From JANWHF01 sp036276235 (GTDB lineage Bacteria; Planctomycetota; Phycisphaerae; Tepidisphaerales; Tepidisphaeraceae), in NCBI GenBank assembly GCA_036276235.1, contig DATBDZ010000332.1:1-36204 (forward strand): 36,204 nt of DNA, read 5' to 3'. The position numbers and the translations under genes are program-made. Positions 24,611 through 31,969 of the stretch are shown piece after piece (the first letter of the stretch is position 1; each line of letters begins with the position of its first letter). The notes beneath the pieces are model-generated. The model was not told the origin of the DNA. It ran no database searches and saw nothing but the letters and a program-made list of their open reading frames with translations.

Positions 24611-25132
24611 TTACGGCTTATTCCATTGATTTTGAAATGGGACCTGATCGACCAGATATCGCGTCATCCGACGCGCATCGTGATCGAGGCCGCCAAACTG
24701 CTCGCGCTCGACGGCATCGGCCACAGCCAATCTCACCTGTACTGGTACCTGCTCCATAAACTCCACGCGCACCATCGCCGGTGCCGGCTGATCAATGACA
24801 GGCTTCACGTCAGACACACCCTGGCTGGCAACGGTTTGCCGATGCTCTTCGAACGGCGCGTGATTCAAGATGACCAGCGCGACCACCGCCACCAGCAGCG
24901 CCGCCGCGGCTACGCCTTTGCGCGATTCGGTATCCTGGCCGGGGCGCGGGACAACATCGCCGGCATCCGGATCGAGCGATTTCGCGCACTGGCCGGTTTC
25001 GACGGCAGACATGATGCGATCATGCAGCCGCTGCGAAAACTCCGGCGAACGCCGCTGCGCTTCGCGGCGGGCTCGTCGCTCGAAATCGCGACGGCGGGAG
25101 CCAGATGAAAAATCTTCGGGTCGATATCGCAT
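24611..25132 (-). CDS. Probable anti-sigma-like membrane protein
   Basis: 173 aa from ATG 25132, 10 nt after the sigma factor stop. The N-terminal 65 residues are polar and Arg-rich (RRRDFERRARREAQRRSPEF, LHDRIMSAVE). A single transmembrane helix, GVAAAALLVAVVALVILNH, is followed by a C-terminal extracytoplasmic tail of about 75 aa. Position after an ECF sigma and the one-helix layout suggest an anti-sigma factor or membrane regulator, but the zinc-binding HxxxCxxC motif is absent. The ribosome site is weak. Confidence 0.65.
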   Translation of the reverse strand: MRYRPEDFSSGSRRRDFERRARREAQRRSPEFSQRLHDRIMSAVETGQCAKSLDPDAGDVVPRPGQDTESRKGVAAAALLVAVVALVILNHAPFEEHRQTVASQGVSDVKPVIDQPAPAMVRVEFMEQVPVQVRLAVADAVEREQFGGLDHDARRMTRYLVDQVPFQNQWNKP

Positions 25133-25142
25133 TGATCTCAGT

Positions 25143-25778
25143 TCAACCTGCTGTGACGGCCATTGGCGCGAGCATTCCCAAACCACTGGCCGATCCACGA
25201 TCAGAGATGGCGTATTCCAGCGCAGGGGCTAATCGCCGCCGCGCGCGAAAGAGCATTGTTTTTACCGAAACCCATGATCTGCCGAGCACCTTCGCAACAT
25301 CAGGTGCGCTGAGGCCCTCAACATAATAAAGCCAGACCGCCGCCATTTGCTCGTCGGTGAGCACGGCAGCGGCGGCGTCCCAAAATCGCTTGCGCCCCTC
25401 GTCTTCCATCATCAACTGCCCGGGCCGATCATTCTTGCGATCCGGCAGCGAGGCGATCTCTTCCGCTTGCGCGGCTTTGCGAACTCGCCGCGAGCGCAGA
25501 TGGCTGATCGCCAACCGATGCCCGATCGTGAACAGCCATGTGCTGAATCGCCATGCGTCGCGATAGCGGTCGATCCGTTGATAGGCGCGGACGAATGTGT
25601 CCTGAACCAAATCCTGCGCATCGGCTTCGCAATGCACGCGCTCGTTGATGAAGCGCAGGAGCGAAACCTGATATCGCCGAACGAGCTGCTCGAAGCTGGC
25701 GCGGCAACCCGCCTGCGCGCGGCGCGCGAGATCTTCGTCGGTCGCAGGCTTGGAGTTCGTTCGTTCGAGGATGCTCAC
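25143..25778 (-). CDS. ECF-type RNA polymerase sigma factor
   Basis: 211 aa. Region 2 is clear (FEQLVRRYQVSLLRFINERV, ADAQDLVQDTFVRAYQRIDRY, then WRFSTWLFTIGHRLAISHLR), and region 4 has LTDEQMAAVWLYYVEGLSAP, DVAKVLGRSWVSVKTMLFRARRRL. The chosen start is GTG 25778, which overlaps the stop of the upstream gene by 4 nt (GTGA); a TTG at 25874 would give a long N-terminal extension and is less likely. The C-terminal tail is short and Gly-rich. The following gene looks like its membrane partner. It probably directs its own operon, though no promoter could be picked with confidence. Confidence 0.9.
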   Translation of the reverse strand: MSILERTNSKPATDEDLARRAQAGCRASFEQLVRRYQVSLLRFINERVHCEADAQDLVQDTFVRAYQRIDRYRDAWRFSTWLFTIGHRLAISHLRSRRVRKAAQAEEIASLPDRKNDRPGQLMMEDEGRKRFWDAAAAVLTDEQMAAVWLYYVEGLSAPDVAKVLGRSWVSVKTMLFRARRRLAPALEYAISDRGSASGLGMLAPMAVTAG

Positions 25779-26761
25779 GGCTTGGTCTGGGGTCCCTTCG
25801 CCCGTTCGATCCCTAAAGTCTTCGTCAGCGAGCCGATCAAAATCTCCGAGACTTTGTCGGCGGGCATCTGCCAACTCACATTCACCGCGCGATCTTCGGT
25901 CCGTATCTGCATCGGCGCGAGCAAATGTCCGATATCGGCATCATCACCACTTCCATTCAATAACGCCAGTGCTTTTGTTCCCTGCATAAAAGCACTGACT
26001 TTTTCCGCGACATCGGCCGAGCTCATGATCGCGACGCCGCCGAAAAACACCTGATGATCCTTTTCGCCGGCCCACATCAGGCCGTAATCGCATTGCCGCA
26101 ACACCGGCGATTCCAGCGGCACACCGGCGGCAGTGCCCAGTCCCAGCGCGCCGCCTTCGACAATGCTACCTTCCGGACCCGCCTTGGCCAGCGGGGAATC
26201 TGTCGAGGTTAGCGCTGGAATTTTTTTGTCGAGCGCATCCAGCGCATGCTTCACAGCCGCCTCTTCCGGACCGACGATGATCGTCTCCGAATCAAAAATC
26301 GCCCCCGTCGATCGATGCGGCGGCTGGCCCGGCCCGGCCTCGTTCCAGGTGAACAGCGGATGCGATTGGTAAATCTCCATGTGATATTCGGGTGCGCCTT
26401 GAACAAGGGAAATAATCTTTTCCCGATCCAGCCGCCCGCGGAAGATCAACACCGCCGCCTGCGGAGTGAAGTCCGTACCATAGACGGTAACGGCGTGAAG
26501 ATCTTTCGTCGGATCGATATTGAAAACTTCGTGAAACTTGGCGAGCGCGCGCGTCACCATCGGATCGCCGCGCGTCGCGTCGATGAGCGAGCTACCCACC
26601 TGAGAGGTGCGGCCGCCATCGGCATCAATGTGCAGAAACCATTTCACATCGGCAGGCAATTCCCGCCGATCCAGCGGCGCGGCATAGAGGGCCGCGGCCC
26701 AAAGGAGCGTGAAGATGGAACAAGCGAACAATTTCACGAGTGACCAGAGTCCTTCGCCCAT
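25775..26761 (-). CDS. Secreted protein of unknown function, first gene of the sigma operon
   Basis: 328 aa. The N-terminus MGEGLWSLVKLFACSIFTLL-WAAALYAAP is a signal peptide, cleaved near AAP. The mature protein starts LPADVKWFLHIDADG and has repeated strand-helix units (HAVTVYGTDF, AAVLIFRGRLDREKIISLVQ, ETIIVGPEEAAVKHALDAL). The style resembles the 593-aa secreted protein four genes away (both open with a PADAA/PADVKW strand, then a hydrophobic strand with a lysine), which suggests distant relation. No catalytic motif is seen. The stop overlaps the sigma start by 4 nt. No ribosome site precedes ATG 26761; an internal GTG at the K-L-F region is possible. Confidence 0.75.
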   Translation of the reverse strand: MGEGLWSLVKLFACSIFTLLWAAALYAAPLDRRELPADVKWFLHIDADGGRTSQVGSSLIDATRGDPMVTRALAKFHEVFNIDPTKDLHAVTVYGTDFTPQAAVLIFRGRLDREKIISLVQGAPEYHMEIYQSHPLFTWNEAGPGQPPHRSTGAIFDSETIIVGPEEAAVKHALDALDKKIPALTSTDSPLAKAGPEGSIVEGGALGLGTAAGVPLESPVLRQCDYGLMWAGEKDHQVFFGGVAIMSSADVAEKVSAFMQGTKALALLNGSGDDADIGHLLAPMQIRTEDRAVNVSWQMPADKVSEILIGSLTKTLGIERAKGPQTKP

Positions 26762-26845
26762 TTTACAGCCAGCGGCGGGAAAGGGTTACATGCCGGAATC
26801 AGTGGTCGGATGCATAATAGTGGCAGGGGCTTCCAGCCCATGGGT

Positions 26846-26883
26846 TTGTGGTACTCCGCAATCGTCGGCCGTACTCGGCCGAC
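26846..26883. repeat. Two adjacent TACT-loop hairpins
   Basis: First hairpin TTGTGG/CCGCAA (one G-T pair) around TACT at 26846-26861. The second, 26864-26883, is a perfect 8-bp stem GTCGGCCG/CGGCCGAC around TACT. Both carry GTACTC in the same orientation, unlike the other, head-to-head pairs. They lie in a 233-nt region before moaA with further hairpin words such as TGGGCG/CGCCCA near 26928-26942. No gene is seen in 26762-26994. Confidence 0.8.
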
Positions 26884-26994
26884 ATAAGCAAGAGCGCAGC
26901 GTTCTCTGCCCGTGAACGAATCACATGGGCGAGACGCCCAGGCCACGCGGAAGGCCGCTTTATCTTGCACACCCCAATCGCGTACAATACCCCC

Positions 26995-28110
26995 ATGCGG
27001 CTCTCCGTGGTCGAGTCCAGGCCCGCCTCCCCTACCGGCTTTGAAACCGGTCCTCGCTCGATTGCCGCCGTGCGCGTTTTGCGGATCAGCATCACCGATC
27101 GATGCAACTATCGCTGCCTCTATTGCATGCCGGAGCAAGGCGTTCGCTGGCTGCCGCGCGAGGACATTCTCTCCTTCGAAGAGATTTGCCAGATTGTTCG
27201 GGCGGCGATCGAAGTTCACGGCATTCGCCGATTCAAGCTGACCGGCGGCGAGCCGACCGTTCGCCATGGGCTGGTCGATCTGGTCGCGATGCTGCGGCGG
27301 ATCGATGGGATCGAAGACCTGTCGCTCACGACCAACGGCCAACGCCTCGTCGAACTGGCCGACCCGCTTTATCAGGCGGGTCTGGATCGCGTAACGATCA
27401 GCCTTGATTCGCTGCAGCCGGAAAAATTCCGCCGCATCACCCGCACGGGTGATCTCGCAGCCGTCTTGCGCGGGTTGCAACGATGCGAAGACGTCGGCTT
27501 CCGCTCGATCAAGATCAACTGCGTAACGATGCGCGGCACCAACGACGATGAGCTGACGGATTTCGCGGCGATGTCGATCGATCGGCCGGTCACCGTGCGA
27601 TTCATCGAATACATGCCGCTCGGCGACGCCGCTTTGCTGCGGCCGATCGCCGGCCAGCGAATCGACGAAACCGAAATCGGCCCCGCCGGCGGCTGCGGCG
27701 CGCAGGATCGTGGTGCCGATTCGCTCATCCCTGAAGGGGAGGTTCGCCAGATCATCGAGAACAAACTCGGCCCGCTCGTTCCGGTTGATCGCGCTAGCGA
27801 AAGCGGCGTCGGCCCGGCAAATGTTTATCAACTCGCTCAAGGAAATCCGCGCGGCAGAATCGGATTCATCAGCGCGATGTCCGCCCCCTTCTGCGCCACC
27901 TGCAACCGCCTGCGCCTCACCGCCAACGGCCTGCTCCGATCCTGCCTTTTCGAAGGCGGCGAAGTGGACGTGCGGCCGATTCTTCGATCATCTTCCGATC
28001 GCCCCGCGACCGAGCAGGCCTTGGCGCAGGCGATGACTGATTGCGTACGGCTCAAGCCCGAAGTTCACTCGCATCATGGCAATCAGCAGATGAGCCGCAT
28101 CGGCGGGTGA
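26995..28110 (+). CDS. moaA: GTP 3',8-cyclase MoaA
   Basis: 371 aa, radical-SAM enzyme that begins molybdenum cofactor synthesis by converting GTP to 3',8-cH2GTP. The SAM-cluster motif is C37-x3-C41-x2-C44 in DRCNYRCLYCMPE, GGEP lies near residue 88 (FKLTGGEPTVR), and the second 4Fe-4S cluster has C300-x2-C303-x13-C317 (FCATCNRLRLTANGLLRSCL). It ends in GG, needed for activity. An insert of about 20 residues rich in Gly and Cys (GPAGGCGAQDRG) lies near 235-250 and is unusual. The start at 26995 is followed by a 24-residue leader before the core. moaD lies 18 kb away; moaC and moaE are not in the window. Confidence 0.96.
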   Translation: MRLSVVESRPASPTGFETGPRSIAAVRVLRISITDRCNYRCLYCMPEQGVRWLPREDILSFEEICQIVRAAIEVHGIRRFKLTGGEPTVRHGLVDLVAMLRRIDGIEDLSLTTNGQRLVELADPLYQAGLDRVTISLDSLQPEKFRRITRTGDLAAVLRGLQRCEDVGFRSIKINCVTMRGTNDDELTDFAAMSIDRPVTVRFIEYMPLGDAALLRPIAGQRIDETEIGPAGGCGAQDRGADSLIPEGEVRQIIENKLGPLVPVDRASESGVGPANVYQLAQGNPRGRIGFISAMSAPFCATCNRLRLTANGLLRSCLFEGGEVDVRPILRSSSDRPATEQALAQAMTDCVRLKPEVHSHHGNQQMSRIGG

Positions 28111-28192
28111 CTGCGCACTCCAACGACTCGAGCGGGAAGGCTCTCATTCACCGCCTCAAACGCTTCCCATTTTCTACCGACCTCGAAATCCG

Positions 28193-28402
28193 TCATGCTG
28201 AGGTACTCCGAAGCATCTGGCCGGCTCGCGCGAAAGGGCCAGAGCTTGCGAGTACCTGCTCTGAAAGTGTCGCAAATCCGTGTATGGTGGGTGTACTCGC
28301 CCACCATCTTCCGCTCGTGGTGGGCGAGTACACCCACCCTACAACTCCAATTTTCATGCTTCGCAGGTGCGGCGCAGGCACATGGCCACTGAGCATGACG
28401 AC
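28193..28402. repeat. Composite repeat island 1 (families C, E, F)
   Basis: From 5': a family C arm (core 28203-28208); an AGAGC/GCTCT arm (core 28250-28255) facing it; family E, GGTGGGTG/CGCCCACC around TACT (core 28293-28298) with its inverted partner (28326-28331); then an inverted family F unit ending TGAGCATGAC. The outer ends (GTCATGCTGAG and TGAGCATGAC) are themselves inverted, so the whole island is bounded by the same word. The gap 28111-28502 contains no recognised gene. Confidence 0.85.
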
Positions 28403-28502
28403 TCCCCCGAATCACGGTTTTCAAGCCCAGATCGCATCCAGACTCCGACAGATCAAGCTTTATGTTGGAAGCGAATTCCGCGCGCCGCTACACTTCCCCC
28501 TC

Positions 28503-29678
28503 ATGAACTCACCGCAAATTCGCTGTCTGCTCATTGGATTGGTTTGTCTACTTCTTGCCGTAACCGTAGATGCTCAGGAAACCCCGCCGCGCATCGTGGC
28601 GATTTCTGATGCGATGCGCCAGCAGATCGACAAACACGAAATCGCCGGCGCGGTGACGCTCGTCGCTTCGCGCGATCGGGTGTTGCATCTGGATGCGATC
28701 GGCGACGCGAACATCGAGAAGAAGCTGCCGATGCAGGCGGATTCGCTCTTCTGGATCGCCTCGATGACCAAGCCGATCACGGCGACGGCGGTCATGATGC
28801 TCGTCGAGGAGGGGAAACTTTCGGTGGATGATCCGATCGACAAATATATTCCCGAGCTGGCGCATCTGAAGACAGCTGATGGTCAGGAGCATGTCATCAC
28901 TCTCAAGCACTTGTTCACCCACAGCTCGGGAATGCCCGACGCGGGTCCCGGCGAATTGCGCACACCGCAGAACTTGGAGCAAGTGATGAAGCATTACGTT
29001 GGGAAAACGCTCCTCTTCGCGCCCGGCAGCCAATGGAAGTATTCGCAGACTGGCATCAACACCCTTGGCCGCATTGTTGAAGTTGTTTCGGGAAAGCCAT
29101 TCCAGGAGTTTTTGCAGGAGCGATTGTTTACGCCGCTGGGGATGAAGGACACGACGTTCTATCTCACGAAGGATCAGATCCCGCGTCTGGCCACCGCGTA
29201 CAAGAAGACCGGCGACAAGCTCGAGCCGGCGGAGATCTCCATGTTCTCCGGACAGGACCTCACTTCGCGCAATCGGTATCCCGCGCCCAATGGCGGACTT
29301 TTCTCCACCGCATCAGACTACGGAAAATTCGCCCGAATGATCCTCAATCAGGGGACGCTCGATGGCCATCAGTATTTGAAGCCGCAGACGGTTACGCAGA
29401 TGACGACCGTACAGAGCGGCGATCTGGTGACCGGCTTCACTCCGGGCAATGGCTGGGGTCTTGGCTGGTGTGTCGTCCGCCAGCCGCAGGGGAGTTCGCA
29501 GATGCTCTCCCCCGGCACGCACGGCCACGGCGGCGCGTATGGCACGCAAGCCTGGATCGATCCGCAGAAGGGTCTTGTCTATATATTAATGGTCCAGCGC
29601 GCCAACTTCGCCAACTCCGACGCCTCCGACACCCGCATGGCGTTCCAGGAAGCCGCGGCAAGGGCGCTGGCACACTGA
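28503..29678 (+). CDS. Secreted serine beta-lactamase-fold hydrolase
   Basis: 391 aa. The signal peptide IRCLLIGLVCLLLAVTVDA is cleaved near AQE. Class C/esterase-type motifs are complete: nucleophile S87 and K90 in IASMTKP, Y180 in KYSQTGIN (the YxN-like motif), and HGHGGAYGT at the KTG position. Length and HLFTHSSGMPDAGPGE, YQ-like and APNGGLFSTASDYGKFARMI stretches match beta-lactamase-related (family S12) proteins, often D-amino-acid or ester hydrolases. It is probably not a dedicated antibiotic resistance gene. ATG 28503 is chosen because the signal peptide follows it directly; earlier in-frame sequence crosses repeats. Confidence 0.92.
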   Translation: MNSPQIRCLLIGLVCLLLAVTVDAQETPPRIVAISDAMRQQIDKHEIAGAVTLVASRDRVLHLDAIGDANIEKKLPMQADSLFWIASMTKPITATAVMMLVEEGKLSVDDPIDKYIPELAHLKTADGQEHVITLKHLFTHSSGMPDAGPGELRTPQNLEQVMKHYVGKTLLFAPGSQWKYSQTGINTLGRIVEVVSGKPFQEFLQERLFTPLGMKDTTFYLTKDQIPRLATAYKKTGDKLEPAEISMFSGQDLTSRNRYPAPNGGLFSTASDYGKFARMILNQGTLDGHQYLKPQTVTQMTTVQSGDLVTGFTPGNGWGLGWCVVRQPQGSSQMLSPGTHGHGGAYGTQAWIDPQKGLVYILMVQRANFANSDASDTRMAFQEAAARALAH

Positions 29679-29701
29679 GCGAACGGCAGTTCGCGTGCTT
29701 G

Positions 29702-29811
29702 TTCCCGCCCCCGGTATTCCGGGGGAGGGTTAGGGAGGGGGTTCGTGCGAGCGGCGCTTGTTCGACACAACCCCCTCCCCAGCCCTCCCCCGGATTACCG
29801 GGGGCGGGAGA
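29702..29811. repeat. Family B element, copy 2 with altered loops
   Basis: Same arm logic as the other B copies, with CCCCCGG/CCGGGGG stems, but the left loop is TATT and the right loop is ATTA instead of TACT and AGTA. The interior has GAGGGGGTTCGTG and CACAACCCCCTCCC. It fills most of the space between the serine hydrolase and the histidine kinase. Confidence 0.9.
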
Positions 29812-29917
29812 AAGGCACCGGTTCGTTCTCGCGCGACAGTCGTCCAATAAATTCGTTGCCGGTTTATACGCCGCTTCGTCAAGCCTCCCTAGTGTCAGCG
29901 CCGATACATTCGGTACA

Positions 29918-30718
29918 GTGAGTGAATTCGATTCGACCAGCGCCGTCTCTGAAGATACGATCCACGCACAACTGGCGTCGATGCAGGAGCAATTGGGGGT
30001 GTTGCGCGAGCAGCTCACCGAATCCCAGCGCCTGGCGACCATCGGCACCATCGCCGCCGTCATTGCGCATGAGTTCAATAATCTTTTGACGCCGATCGTC
30101 AGCTATTCGCAATATGCGCTGCAAAGCGCGGAAGGCGATGCTCCGGACATGGAGCTGATCCGCAAGGCGCTGAGCAAATCCTTCCAAAGCTCGACCAAGG
30201 CCGGCCGCATCTGCACTTCGATGCTCGGATTGGCGCGCGGCGAATCCATCTTCGGACAAGTTGGCGTACAGCGGCTGATCGATGAAACCCTCGCTGTGTT
30301 GGCGCGCGATCCGCAGAAGGATGGCATCGCCCTTCGCGTACAGGTTCAGCCCGATCTACAGGTTTTTGGCGATCCGGTGCAGCTTGAGCAGGTGCTGCTC
30401 AATCTTCTGATCAATGCACGCCATGCAATGCTAGGCCGCGGCGGATCGATCACCATCAAAGCCCAGAAGGTTGATGCGGATGAGGTCGCTCTTCAGGTGA
30501 TTGACACCGGCCCGGGCATCCCGCCACGCCTGCTTCCCAAGATCTTCCAGCCCTTTTTCACGACCAAAGGCACCACCAAGCGCGGCGAAGCCAAGGGCAC
30601 GGGCTTGGGACTGGCGATCTGCAAAGAAATCGTCGAGCATCATCGCGGCCGCATCGACGTGCAATCTGAAGTGGGTAAAGGGACTACCTTCAACATCTTC
30701 CTGCCGGCGAAGGAATAG
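29918..30718 (+). CDS. Soluble NtrB-like histidine kinase
   Basis: 266 aa with no transmembrane helix. A short N-terminal coiled coil (HAQLASMQEQLGVLREQLTE) leads directly to a HisKA domain: RLATIGTIAAVIAHEFNNLL with phospho-acceptor H51. The HATPase_c domain has the N-box LLNLLINARHAMLG, G1 DTGPGIPP, F-box FQPFFTTK and G2 GTGLGLAIC. There is no PAS, HAMP or receiver domain and no neighbouring response regulator, so it is an orphan; input probably comes through another protein. The start is GTG 29918, without a good ribosome site; nearby upstream codons are non-coding repeat sequence. Confidence 0.85.
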   Translation: MSEFDSTSAVSEDTIHAQLASMQEQLGVLREQLTESQRLATIGTIAAVIAHEFNNLLTPIVSYSQYALQSAEGDAPDMELIRKALSKSFQSSTKAGRICTSMLGLARGESIFGQVGVQRLIDETLAVLARDPQKDGIALRVQVQPDLQVFGDPVQLEQVLLNLLINARHAMLGRGGSITIKAQKVDADEVALQVIDTGPGIPPRLLPKIFQPFFTTKGTTKRGEAKGTGLGLAICKEIVEHHRGRIDVQSEVGKGTTFNIFLPAKE

Positions 30719-30758
30719 CCGCGACTATACGACGACCACTCATTAGGTGGAGAGCATC

Positions 30759-31003
30759 GTCATGCTGAGTGGCCACGTGCCTTCGGCACACCCGCGAAGC
30801 ATGAACACGCCACGGGCACGCTGTCGCGAGCCCATGCCACCCGATTTTGCGGTTGTGCATCAGACCGGGTGGCATGGGCTTGCGACAGCATGCCCGTGGC
30901 GTTTTTTGTACGGCCGCCAACATTTTCAGAGCAGAGCAGGTACTCGCAAGCTCTGGCCCATTCGCACAGTCCGGCCAGATGCTTCGGAGTACCTCTGCAT
31001 GAC
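30759..31003. repeat. Composite repeat island 2 (families F, G, C)
   Basis: Family F (GTCATGCTGAGTGGCCACG, GTGCC/GGCAC hairpin, then GCGAAGCATGA); family G, a long inverted repeat of CGCCACGGGCA, GCTGTCGC and CCCATGCCACCCG words between 30808 and 30903; then a mixed C pair with AGAGC arm (core 30950-30955) and standard arm (core 30987-30992). F and the C pair are also in island 1, in another order. No gene is seen in 30719-31052. Confidence 0.85.
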
Positions 31004-31052
31004 GGTGCTTGACTCTTGCAGCCCATTAGCAATCGCGGGCCAACGACTCGCC

Positions 31053-31089
31053 TAAAAAAGAAGAAGCCGCCCGGCATTCGGGCGGCTTC
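31053..31089 (-). terminator. Intrinsic terminator of the 74-aa gene
   Basis: An 11-bp stem GAAGCCGCCCG/CGGGCGGCTTC with a GCATT loop. On the minus strand it is followed by a T-rich run (A-rich at 31053-31062). It begins 27 nt after the stop at 31116. Confidence 0.9.
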
Positions 31090-31115
31090 TGTGATTTCCA
31101 ATCTTTCGTTCCGCG

Positions 31116-31340
31116 TTATTCCTCTTCGCCGATACCGGCCATGCTTTCGGCCGGGGAGAGGACTTCGCCGATTGCCTGCTCGAGGCGGCGTTCGGCCATG
31201 CGGATGTCGTATGAGGCGACACCCGTCCGGCGATGGGCCGCCAGGCGGTCGATGCCGCCGGGGCTCAGCGCATCGTGAAGCTTGGCGTTAATCAGGGTTT
31301 CGATAGCCCTACGAAGCGTTTCGGCATGATTACCTACCAC
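31116..31340 (-). CDS. 74-aa protein under c-di-AMP riboswitch control
   Basis: 74 aa from GTG 31340, with AAGGAG 6 nt upstream. The sequence starts MVGNHAETLRRAIETLINAK and has a central GGIDRLAAHRRTGVASYDIR, then a second helix (RMAERRLEQAIGEVL) and an acidic tail ending GEEE. It is a soluble, mostly helical small protein with no Cys or Trp and no membrane segment. I do not recognise it. A longer frame reading up to 31493 begins inside the T-run of the leader hairpin and is rejected. It is the only ORF between the riboswitch and the terminator at 31053, so it is the riboswitch's direct output and may act in potassium, osmotic or envelope response; that last step is inference. Confidence 0.8.
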   Translation of the reverse strand: MVGNHAETLRRAIETLINAKLHDALSPGGIDRLAAHRRTGVASYDIRMAERRLEQAIGEVLSPAESMAGIGEEE

Positions 31341-31490
31341 GACGTTCTCCTTGCGCCACGCAGGCGCGGTAAGGACGCCTCTGGAAGCTTGCACCCTCAA
31401 ACGATCGACCCGCACGCAACGACCGGGGTAATGCACGACACCCGTCATCACACTTATGCAGGGCCAAAACAAGACCCAGAAGGCAAAACA

Positions 31491-31529
31491 CAAAAAGGTA
31501 GGATCGAAACGCTGGACGAGCGTTGATCC
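31491..31529 (-). terminator. Expression-platform hairpin after the riboswitch
   Basis: On the minus strand, GGATC and AACGCT pair with AGCGTT and GATCC around a CGTCC loop with a 2-nt bulge. The downstream run is TACC, then TTTTT (31496-31492), then GTGTTTTG. It starts 10 nt after the aptamer's P1 strand, where a regulated terminator is expected. The T-run is short, so it may be weak. Confidence 0.7.
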
Positions 31530-31538
31530 CTTTCACAT

Positions 31539-31731
31539 GCCTGCGGAGTTAGCTGACGGGCTGGGAGTTGAAAGTCTCCCTCATGGTCGGCGTCTGTCGG
31601 ATTTGCACAAATAATCCGCAAGCCACCGGCCCGATGCGCCCCTGCCGCCGTGCACACCATTTAGGCGACGTTGCAAGCCACTGGGCCTGCATTGGGTTCT
31701 CCGCGTCTTCCGAGGGTCGGAAGACTTAGGC
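31539..31731 (-). promoter_or_regulatory. c-di-AMP riboswitch (ydaO-yuaA type)
   Basis: Read on the minus strand. The 5' P1 strand CGCCTAAG (from 31731) is followed by a 9-bp hairpin (GTCTTCCGA/TCGGAAGAC), then GCGGAGAACCCA, which matches the GCGGGGGACCCA block of the B. subtilis ydaO aptamer. GGGGCGCATC matches its GGGGUGAAUC block. GGGAG/CTCCC forms the hairpin before the hallmark CCCGTCAGCTAACTCCGCAG and closing GGC (31539). The hallmark differs from the T. tengcongensis aptamer (as I recall it) at only two bases. Length of about 193 nt is at the upper end, due to a long variable arm. The comparison is from memory, not by a covariance search. Confidence 0.9.
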
Positions 31732-31746
31732 GGTCAAGCACACACG

Positions 31747-31774
31747 AGTCTATGAAATCAGCACGTTCTGTCAA
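31747..31774 (-). promoter_or_regulatory. Sigma70-type promoter of the riboswitch transcript
   Basis: TTGACA (31774-31769), a 16-nt spacer, then TAGACT (31752-31747). The start would fall near 31740, about 9 nt before the aptamer. The -35 box is a perfect consensus. The stretch 31775-31969 upstream contains no ORF and only a weak hairpin (CAGGGC/GCCCTG near 31823-31843). Confidence 0.75.
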
Positions 31775-31969
31775 GTCCTAATCCGGTAATCAACAGCGAA
31801 CTCAACGTCCGGATAACTTTCAGGGCCGCACAAAATGCCCTGATTCATAGGACCTAACCCAAAGGACGATAGCAACGGCGCAATTGTTCGCCTGCGCTAA
31901 AAAGTTGCAATCGGCGCGGAAAAATTTTGTTGCTGCAAAAAAGGGCAAGTTAAAACGGATGTGATGGGA

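Noticed and set aside
25143..25874. Long form of the ECF sigma from TTG 25874
   Set aside because: The extension overlaps the upstream gene by about 100 nt and has no family similarity; GTG 25778 gives the usual 4-nt overlap.
26762..26994. Molybdenum-cofactor riboswitch upstream of moaA
   Set aside because: The region consists of TACT-loop hairpins and other short hairpin words; I see no Moco-aptamer motif. The TTGCAC/TACAAT pair near 26965-26987 has too short a spacer and is too near the start codon.
28503..29678. Dedicated beta-lactamase resistance gene
   Set aside because: Motifs fit the wider S12 esterase/peptidase group, and nothing nearby suggests resistance or mobility.
31116..31493. 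Longer 125-aa version of the riboswitch-linked ORF
   Set aside because: It would start with TTG inside the T-run of the expression-platform hairpin, with no ribosome site; GTG 31340 has AAGGAG at good distance.
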